The position numbers and the translations under genes are program-made. From an uncultured Haemophilus sp. (GTDB taxonomy: Bacteria; Pseudomonadota; Gammaproteobacteria; Enterobacterales; Pasteurellaceae), in the NCBI GenBank assembly GCA_902481695.1, contig CABSXY010000032.1:1-13116 (forward strand): 13,116 bases of DNA, in the 5' to 3' direction. The notes beneath the pieces were generated by a model that was given only the letters and a program-made list of their open reading frames with translations, was not told the DNA's origin and made no database searches. Positions 6,851 to 13,116 of this stretch are shown here, one piece after another. The first letter of the stretch is position 1, and each line of letters starts with the position of its first letter.

Positions 6851-8305
6851 ATGGAAAGTAAGATTCCAGCAGTAGAAGTCAAACTTGGCTTTAAATGGCA
6901 GGGGCTGCTGATTGCCGTCATCGTTGGTTTAGGGATTTGGTTAATCCCAACACCAGAAGGTTTGTCCGCAAAAGCCTGGGGAATGCTGGCGTTATTTGTC
7001 GCAACCATTGTGGCTATTATCGCGAAAGCCATGCCTATGGGTGCTGCAACCTTGGTGGCATTGGTGATCAGCGGATTGACTGGGCTTACGCCTATTTCAC
7101 CAAAACAAGGTGACGTTGGTATGTTATCCGGCTTTGCAAACGGCACAATTTGGTTGATTGCTATTGCTATGTTTTTATCTCGAGCGGTGATTAAAACCGG
7201 TTTAGGTAAACGTATCGCGTTGTACTTCGTTGGTCGTTTTGGTAAAAAAATGATGGGCGTGGCTTATGGTATGGCGTTGGCTGATGTCGTTATTGGTCCA
7301 GGGATTCCTTCGGCTTCTGCGCGTGGGGGCGGTATTATGTACCCAATTATGCAATCTATTGCTGATGCGTATGAGTCTAAACCAGGTCCAACCGCTCGTC
7401 GTGCAGGTGCATTCTTAGCGATTGCGGTCTCTCAAATCGATACGATTATTTGTACCATGTTCTTAACCGCCATGGCGGGTAACCCGTTAATTGCAGAACT
7501 TGCGAAAAGCCAAGGTGTAGAAATCACCTGGATGACATGGTTCTTAGGGGCAATCGTGCCAGGTATTGTGAGCTTAATCGTCTTGCCTTATTTCGTGTAT
7601 TTAATTTATCCGCCAGAATTAAAAGATACGCCTAAAATGGCAGAAATGGCACGTGAAGAATTAAAAAGCATGGGCCCAATGAGCAAAGCGGAATGGATTC
7701 TTGCCCTAGACTTTATCCTTCTTTTATTCCTCTGGACGGTGGGTGATTTAGTCTTCCATATCCCTGCAACAATTTCAGCGTTTATCGGTTTGGTGATTTT
7801 GTTATTAACCAATATTATGAGCTGGAAAAATATCGTGGCAGAAACCACCGCATGGGATACGATGTTCTGGTTTGCGGTATTAGTGATGATGGCAAATGCA
7901 CTTAATAAATACGGTGCAATCACTTGGATTTCCACCCACATTTCCGCATCAGTGGGCGATTTCAGCTGGCCAGTTGCCTTTACTATTTTAGTGTTGGTGT
8001 ATTTCTATACCCGCTATTTCTTTGCTTCAGCCATGGCGCATATTTCCGCAATGTATCTTGCTTTCGTGGCAGCGGCTATCGCTGTGGGTACACCACCAAT
8101 CATTGCTGCAATTGGTTTAGGTTACACCTCAACATTATCCATGAGTTTAACACAATACGCCGGTGGTCCTGGCCCAGCATTATACGGTTCAGGTTATAAC
8201 TCAACCGGTCAATGGTGGGGTGTGAGCTTTATTGTTTCCATCCTTTCATTAGTCATTTGGTTTGGTGTAGGTGGATTATGGATGAAACTACTCGGTTGGT
8301 GGTAA
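6851..8305 (+). CDS. DASS-family dicarboxylate/citrate anion transporter
   Basis: This 484-residue inner membrane protein belongs to the divalent anion:sodium symporter (DASS/SLC13) family, in the subgroup with CitT, TtdT and plant 2-oxoglutarate/malate translocators. It has a short cytoplasmic N-terminus and about 12 hydrophobic segments. Recognisable blocks are GFANGTIWLIAIAMFLSRA (94-112), SARGGGIMYPIMQSIADAY (156-174) and SLTQYAGGPGPALYGSGY (432-449). The first ion/substrate motif, normally Ser-Asn-Thr before ARGGG, reads Ser154-Ala155-Ser156 here. The substrate is probably a C4 dicarboxylate, 2-oxoglutarate or citrate, but it cannot be fixed from sequence. The start at 6851 is supported by AGGAG at 6839-6843. 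It appears monocistronic: two dyads lie upstream and a strong terminator follows. Confidence 0.9.
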   Translation: MESKIPAVEVKLGFKWQGLLIAVIVGLGIWLIPTPEGLSAKAWGMLALFVATIVAIIAKAMPMGAATLVALVISGLTGLTPISPKQGDVGMLSGFANGTIWLIAIAMFLSRAVIKTGLGKRIALYFVGRFGKKMMGVAYGMALADVVIGPGIPSASARGGGIMYPIMQSIADAYESKPGPTARRAGAFLAIAVSQIDTIICTMFLTAMAGNPLIAELAKSQGVEITWMTWFLGAIVPGIVSLIVLPYFVYLIYPPELKDTPKMAEMAREELKSMGPMSKAEWILALDFILLLFLWTVGDLVFHIPATISAFIGLVILLLTNIMSWKNIVAETTAWDTMFWFAVLVMMANALNKYGAITWISTHISASVGDFSWPVAFTILVLVYFYTRYFFASAMAHISAMYLAFVAAAIAVGTPPIIAAIGLGYTSTLSMSLTQYAGGPGPALYGSGYNSTGQWWGVSFIVSILSLVIWFGVGGLWMKLLGWW

Positions 8306-8332
8306 TCCTTATTAATTCATAAAAAATCCCTA

Positions 8333-8379
8333 AAAAACGACCGCACTTTGATTTGTATCTCAAAAGTGCGGTCGTTTTT
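8333..8379. terminator. Bidirectional terminator built from an inverted uptake-signal pair
   Basis: A perfect 17-bp stem (8333-8349 with 8363-8379) encloses a 13-base loop. Each arm contains an exact uptake core (ACCGCACTT at 8340-8348, AAGTGCGGT at 8364-8372). A and T runs at the two ends let it terminate transcription in either direction. It ends the transporter transcript and backs up the terminator of the converging autotransporter. Confidence 0.93.
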
Positions 8380-8397
8380 ATGTGAATTCTCTATAAT

Positions 8398-8436
8398 AAA
8401 AATCTCCATTGTTTTTTAGCCAATGGAGATTTTTTA
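8398..8436. terminator. Bidirectional terminator of the autotransporter gene
   Basis: A 14-bp perfect stem (AAAAATCTCCATTG at 8398-8411, CAATGGAGATTTTT at 8421-8434) encloses a 9-base loop. On the minus strand it lies about 30 bases after the autotransporter stop codon and ends in a T run; it also has a T run on the plus strand. Confidence 0.9.
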
Positions 8437-8465
8437 CTAATTAAGCATTAAATGGATTATTCAAA

Positions 8466-11400
8466 TTACCAAGTATAGCCCAGTTTAAATGCGGCATATT
8501 TTTGAGTAGTAATATCAGACCCTTTAAGCATACCCACTTGTGCGCTAACTTGCCATTGATTGAATTGAGCTGCAAGTCCTGCCTCGTGGTTGAAATAACG
8601 TCCAAATTGTTGTTGCATACCGATATTATTTACTAATAATGCACCGTTTACAGCCATTTTACGTTGTGTTGCATCATTATAGTAAGATGCAACGCTTGGT
8701 GTTAATTTTACACCTGCTACATCAAAGGTTTTGCTTAACGCTAAACCTGCACGGTAAGTCATTAGATTTAATGCTTTGCTTTCAACTTTTGCTTCAGCGA
8801 GATGATAATTCGCTTTGGATAAACGGTTATAACGTACACCAATAGATGGTTGAACGTTTACACCCCAATCCCATTGGATGCCAGCATTTACCCCAGCGCT
8901 AAATAAGCTGCGGTGGAATACATTGTTTTTACCATCAAAATCAATGGTATTACGGCTGCGGCCATAACCTAGGTCAAAGCTAGCAAATACGCCATTGTTC
9001 CAATTACCTTTTACATAAGTGCTTAAAGCTGTTAGGCGATTTTTACCACTCACGTTTTCAGCAAATGTGTTGTTTGCACGAGAATGTGATAGCACTGCAC
9101 CAACTCGTACATTATCATTTACATTATTTGCCACACCGATTTGGGTCATTGTTAAGCTTTGTTTGTATGGGCGATAGAAATCAGAATGATAGTTCTGTTT
9201 CGTTGATTCAGTATTTGCCCATACATTCGAATTATCTTGACTTAATAAATGACGATCAAGATTACGTGCGATTTGTAACGCTACATTTACGTTAGCCGAC
9301 ATTTCAGATAATGCAGTATTAGAATAACGACTCACTAATGCAGATTGAGGTTTGTTGTTTTCTAAATTTGCTTGTGTAGCTAACATTTCAGCGACTTTAG
9401 CATTGGTGCTTTCTGAATTTTTTGATTCATTTTCTGCTAAGAATTGCTCGATTTCAGATAAACTTTCATAGTTGTTTTCTAAACTCGTTAACACTTCTTT
9501 AGATGCGTTTTCTACCGCTTCTTTCGCATAAGCAATAGCTTGAGCATCACCATCATTCGTCGCTAATGCAAGTGCTTTTTCTGCATTTTCTAAACGTTGA
9601 ATCGCAATATCTAACTCATTTTCAAAGCGAGTTAAATCACTTGTATTTGCAATTCTCAACACTTTAGAACAAACAGCATGGCTAACGCCTTGTGCCTCAC
9701 ACAACTCGCGAGCTTTATCAACATTGCCTTTTCGTGGGGCTTTACTTGCTTCTAAGCTAGTAATATCTTGACGCAATTTTGCCACTAAATTCGTTGCATT
9801 TGTTTGCGTTTTTAATAATTCAGCCGCAACATTTTTTGCTGTAGATAAACGATTGTTTTGCTGCTTCAATGTATTAATTAATTGAGTATATTGGCGATAT
9901 AAATGGTTGCGTTTTGCCTTTTGATTTTGGCTTACCGCATTATATTGATCTACCACATTTTTCAATTTTGCATCTGTTTGATTAACGGTATTTTGCAGTC
10001 TATTCACTTCAGCATTTTTAGCATCAGTTTGTCTTTTAGCTCGTTCATATTGCGCATTTAAACTGTTAAGCTCACGTTGTTTTGCCTTAATTTGACGCTG
10101 TACAGCCTCATACTCTTCTCGACTGAGCTCTTGAGTTTGTGTGCTCGCACCGTGGTTTACTTGCGCATCACGTAATGGGTTATAAAGACGATAGTCATTA
10201 TTGTTATTCGCTAAAATATAACGATAAGCCCCAAGATCCACATAGCCGTTTTCTAATGTGAAACGAGCGTTCGCATTATTTTGTCCCGGATTGTTTAATT
10301 TCACTAAACTTAATGGGCTGATTTCATTTGGTTCAGCACCCGTGTTTTTTAATGAAAGTTGGAATGCACCATTCGCTAAACCATTGACAACGATATGATC
10401 ACCACGGCGCTCAGCTACATTCGTTAAGAAGCGGAAAGAACCAGTACCAGTTAAATTACCATTAATGGTTAATTCATTAAAATCGATGTTGCCTTTATGG
10501 TTATTCCCAATTTCATCATAGCGCTGATTTAATGTAATTAGGCTGTTTGAAAGCGCTAAATTACCCACGTTGCTGTTGCCAGTTAATGTCCATTGGCTTT
10601 CTGGTTTCAAGGTTACTTGTGTTTGTTTATCTGCGTTAATGCGACCAACCAAATGTGCTTTTCCTAATTGGAATTGACTTTGGTTTTGTAAATTCACATT
10701 ACCCGTTACTTTAGTCGTTGGTAATTGGTTGAATACCGACTGACTTAATACTGCGTTGTTTTCGCACTTAGTTTCACCTGTATGAGTTGAGCGCATACAG
10801 TTTTTCGATTCACCTTGAACAAAGCCTAATTTAATTTGACCTTGATCTTTAGCATTGAAATTACCGTTTAATTGAGAAACATTACGCCCGCTTTCAAGTT
10901 TTGCATTACCAACGACGTTAAATTCACGTGCGGTAAATTGACGGTCAGTCCATTCATTTTCTCTTACCACTTCTTTATTTTTTAGATAATCGTAAGCGTG
11001 TGCGACAGGCACACCAGAAAGAACAACACTGCCTTTTTCAACGTTTAGGCTACCATTTAAATTTGCCCCACCGTTCAGTAATAACAAGTTATTGGAATTA
11101 CTTGGGTTAAAGGTTACATTTAATCCACCGTTTGGACGGCTGCTATCAGTTTCGCCTAATGTACCGCTGAATGTAGCCATGGAATGCGCCGCACTCATTT
11201 TTTTGATGGCTTCAGCTTTGTTGCTGCTTAAGAATTCCCAATCATTACTTGAGTTTTGATCAAGAGGGAAGTATTGATTTGGGTTACCGTTTGGTTTTAA
11301 GCGGAAATAATCAGTACGGTTATATCTATGTGTATTAACGTATTCATAAATACCCAATGCCGTTTCAGGTTTCTTACTCCAATTTACCCACTCTAATTCA

Positions 11401-12941
11401 CTTTCAGCTAAATCTTTGCCGATAGTAATAGAAGCAGTCTTATTTTTGTTATGGTTGACAATTTTTGCACCATCATCTGCGTTTTGAATATAGTTAAAGC
11501 TGAGTGCATTACCATTAAGATCTAAACGACCACCACGGAAACCAAAGTAGATATTATTTGGATTAACTTGTTTATCATTAGCCAGTACGACTGTACCTCG
11601 ACCGCTTGCGAGCCCAACCTGATTAAAGGCTTGTTGCTGACCATTTTCTGCTTTTTGGTCTAAAATAACCGTACCTTCACCTACGCTAATATCACCAAGG
11701 TTTTTACCTTTACCATTAACTAATAATGTACCTGTACCTAGTTTAGATAAACGATCACCTTGTGGATTTTTCACCTGCCAGTTTACGGTTTTGTTGTCAT
11801 TGACCACAACGCCAGCGCCTGTCCAAGAATCGTTGTTGTTAATCGCTCGAACCGCCATATTGTTATTAAAATAAAGCGCACCAGCACCTTGGTTAATAGT
11901 ATTTTCTAATATAAGTTCGCTATTTTCTTTACCACTAAAGTGTACCGTTTTACCATTCGCAAGAGATGGTCGTTCTCTATCGTTATCAAGATATCTTTTA
12001 GCTGGGTCTGCTAATTTTAATTTTGAGCTTGAAGCACCTTCACCTTTCCAATAAGTTTCTTGAACATTGACACGGAAATCAATTTCATCATCTTTAACGG
12101 CACTCGCCATATACTGGTCTTGTGCAACAATATAATTATTGCGAGAATCGCCCTCACCATAATGTTCAACAAGGTTACCTGCTAATTCCCAACGTTTATC
12201 TTTAGTATCATAGACAAATAATGGTGAGCCACTATCACCAGGTAAACCGTAAGTAGATAAGCCATCATTAAAAAGATTGCCATCAAATTGGGTTTTTGAA
12301 GAATTAGAACTCACAGGACGCATTGGCGTACCACCAATCAAATATTGGTAATGGTATGCTACATCACTATTTTGACCATATTGGTTACGAGATTTTTGAG
12401 TACCAGAGCCTACACGCACAAAATAAGAATAACGTGATTTATCTAACAATCCATTTTGGCGAGATTCAGCAACATTAACTGGAATTGGTGCTACTTCAGT
12501 CACAAGTTTATGAAAACGAGGTGTTTGGAAGTCAAGCTGCGGGTGATTGTTTTGATCAACCACTAAGTAATTGAAGTGATGATTGTCAGGATTATTGCCA
12601 TCTTCACCATATTGAGCATCTCCATAGCCTTCTGAGTTTCTAATGTGCGATACACTCGTTGCGTATTGTGGGTGAAAAAGGGTGTAGGTGCCTTTACGAC
12701 GGTTTGTTACCGCAAGATCAGGCATTGGCACATTTGGTAACATGGTACCAACGTACTGCCCTTGTTTATTATAAATATTAACGTTGGACGCTCCTTGACG
12801 GAAAGCCCCTTTATTTTCAGCAAAATCACGGAAATATTGATAATCGACATCGTTACGAACGATAGCGGCTTGTGCTGATGCACAAATAACAGAGACCGCC
12901 ACAGCCGCAAGGGTTGGGCGAAGTAGTTTGATTTTATTCAT
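8466..12941 (-). CDS. S6-family serine protease autotransporter (Hap / IgA1 protease-like)
   Basis: This 1491-residue type V secreted protease has a signal peptide ending in AQA, with cleavage likely after residue 25 (mature AIVRNDVDYQ). The chymotrypsin-like domain has a probable triad of His99 (SVSHI), Asp137 (LDFQTPR) and Ser237 (GDSGSP). A long beta-helix passenger follows to about 920, with the SGRGTVVL-FGFRGGRLDLNG block at 446-477 and a Cys715/Cys726 pair. Residues 935-1180 are a Gln/Asn/Lys-rich coiled-coil linker with Cys1081 and Cys1091. RYSNTALSE at 1205-1213 begins the translocator, and the barrel ends in the aromatic Trp1491. The family cleaves host IgA1 or surface proteins and promotes adhesion. 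IgA1 protease is the usual automatic label, but the triad spacing fits Hap (98/140/243) better than H. influenzae IgA1 protease (100/164/288), so I give no symbol. AAGG at 12951-12954 supports the start. It has no uptake core. Confidence 0.93.
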   Translation of the reverse strand: MNKIKLLRPTLAAVAVSVICASAQAAIVRNDVDYQYFRDFAENKGAFRQGASNVNIYNKQGQYVGTMLPNVPMPDLAVTNRRKGTYTLFHPQYATSVSHIRNSEGYGDAQYGEDGNNPDNHHFNYLVVDQNNHPQLDFQTPRFHKLVTEVAPIPVNVAESRQNGLLDKSRYSYFVRVGSGTQKSRNQYGQNSDVAYHYQYLIGGTPMRPVSSNSSKTQFDGNLFNDGLSTYGLPGDSGSPLFVYDTKDKRWELAGNLVEHYGEGDSRNNYIVAQDQYMASAVKDDEIDFRVNVQETYWKGEGASSSKLKLADPAKRYLDNDRERPSLANGKTVHFSGKENSELILENTINQGAGALYFNNNMAVRAINNNDSWTGAGVVVNDNKTVNWQVKNPQGDRLSKLGTGTLLVNGKGKNLGDISVGEGTVILDQKAENGQQQAFNQVGLASGRGTVVLANDKQVNPNNIYFGFRGGRLDLNGNALSFNYIQNADDGAKIVNHNKNKTASITIGKDLAESELEWVNWSKKPETALGIYEYVNTHRYNRTDYFRLKPNGNPNQYFPLDQNSSNDWEFLSSNKAEAIKKMSAAHSMATFSGTLGETDSSRPNGGLNVTFNPSNSNNLLLLNGGANLNGSLNVEKGSVVLSGVPVAHAYDYLKNKEVVRENEWTDRQFTAREFNVVGNAKLESGRNVSQLNGNFNAKDQGQIKLGFVQGESKNCMRSTHTGETKCENNAVLSQSVFNQLPTTKVTGNVNLQNQSQFQLGKAHLVGRINADKQTQVTLKPESQWTLTGNSNVGNLALSNSLITLNQRYDEIGNNHKGNIDFNELTINGNLTGTGSFRFLTNVAERRGDHIVVNGLANGAFQLSLKNTGAEPNEISPLSLVKLNNPGQNNANARFTLENGYVDLGAYRYILANNNNDYRLYNPLRDAQVNHGASTQTQELSREEYEAVQRQIKAKQRELNSLNAQYERAKRQTDAKNAEVNRLQNTVNQTDAKLKNVVDQYNAVSQNQKAKRNHLYRQYTQLINTLKQQNNRLSTAKNVAAELLKTQTNATNLVAKLRQDITSLEASKAPRKGNVDKARELCEAQGVSHAVCSKVLRIANTSDLTRFENELDIAIQRLENAEKALALATNDGDAQAIAYAKEAVENASKEVLTSLENNYESLSEIEQFLAENESKNSESTNAKVAEMLATQANLENNKPQSALVSRYSNTALSEMSANVNVALQIARNLDRHLLSQDNSNVWANTESTKQNYHSDFYRPYKQSLTMTQIGVANNVNDNVRVGAVLSHSRANNTFAENVSGKNRLTALSTYVKGNWNNGVFASFDLGYGRSRNTIDFDGKNNVFHRSLFSAGVNAGIQWDWGVNVQPSIGVRYNRLSKANYHLAEAKVESKALNLMTYRAGLALSKTFDVAGVKLTPSVASYYNDATQRKMAVNGALLVNNIGMQQQFGRYFNHEAGLAAQFNQWQVSAQVGMLKGSDITTQKYAAFKLGYTW

Positions 12942-13116
12942 GTAAAATTACCTTAAGGTTTAAAAAGTTATTTATATTTATCTTTAAAAATGTTTATTGA
13001 GAGCTTTATATGACCTTATTCCTATTTTGGCATTACACTAATTAAGTGGTCCAACCTCTATTAAACGGCAAGATTATAACATTAAATGTGGGGTTATTGT
13101 AAATACCTGATTATAT
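12942..13116 (-). promoter_or_regulatory. Autotransporter leader with candidate extended minus-10 promoter
   Basis: On the minus strand, TGTTATAAT (an extended minus-10; TATAAT at 13073-13078) is preceded by TTTACA (13098-13103) at a long 19-base spacing. Transcription from it would give a leader of roughly 125 bases. A TATAAA closer to the gene (around 13006-13011) is another possibility. The Shine-Dalgarno AAGG lies at 12951-12954. I see no simple-sequence repeat tract that would imply phase variation. Confidence 0.5.

Noticed and set aside
6844..7146. 100-codon open frame on the minus strand over the start of the transporter gene
   Set aside because: It is antisense to membrane segments of the transporter and has no upstream ribosome binding site or family features.
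12707..12910. 67-codon frame on the minus strand within the autotransporter
   Set aside because: It is a frame-shifted overlap of the protease domain; the main frame is intact from signal peptide to terminal Trp, so no frameshift is needed.
13031..13043. CACTAATTAAGTG upstream of the autotransporter as an operator
   Set aside because: Only 4 bp pair around a 5-base centre, which is expected by chance in this AT-rich stretch; no known Fur, CRP or GntR-type site fits.

Overview
The window looks like chromosomal DNA from a Haemophilus species (Pasteurellaceae). It is AT-rich, has six exact copies of the Haemophilus-type DNA uptake signal core (AAGTGCGGT or its complement), and carries aspartate-semialdehyde dehydrogenase, RimO and Hap/IgA1-protease-type proteins whose lengths and key residues match Haemophilus homologues. 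I cannot name the species. The gene set would fit H. parainfluenzae, H. haemolyticus or a relative better than a typical H. influenzae, because a stand-alone N-glycosyltransferase sits beside rimO.

Layout from left to right. (1) A partial MgtC/SapB-family membrane protein gene on the minus strand runs off the left edge. (2) Divergent from it, rimO (ribosomal protein S12 methylthiotransferase) is followed 39 bases later by a GT41 (HMW1C-like) cytoplasmic N-glucosyltransferase with an unusual Lys/Thr-rich C-terminal tail; a clear hairpin terminator ends this pair. (3) asd stands alone with its own leader and terminator. (4) A small unrecognised four-helix membrane protein overlaps by 4 bases (ATGA) an alpha/beta hydrolase of the lysophospholipase L2 (PldB) type. 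(5) After a 170-base intergenic region with two inverted repeats comes a DASS-family dicarboxylate/citrate transporter. (6) Two bidirectional hairpin terminators, one of them a uptake-signal inverted pair, separate it from a convergent 4.5-kb gene on the minus strand. That gene encodes a secreted S6-family serine protease autotransporter.

How the genes may work together. Most are unrelated housekeeping or transport functions. The possible functional theme is surface glycosylation. The N-glycosyltransferase keeps every active-site residue I could place against the Actinobacillus pleuropneumoniae enzyme. No HMW adhesin/secretion pair and no polymerising alpha-6-glucosyltransferase (agt) lies beside it in the window. 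The autotransporter in the same window carries about 16 N-X-S/T sequons in its secreted part, so it is a plausible but unproven acceptor. The autotransporter's catalytic-residue spacing resembles Hap rather than IgA1 protease, although the rest of the protein resembles both. I found no CRISPR array, tRNA, rRNA, insertion sequence, prophage or integrated element. Nothing here is clearly an undescribed system; the glycosyltransferase with its tail and the hybrid autotransporter are the items most worth a second look.
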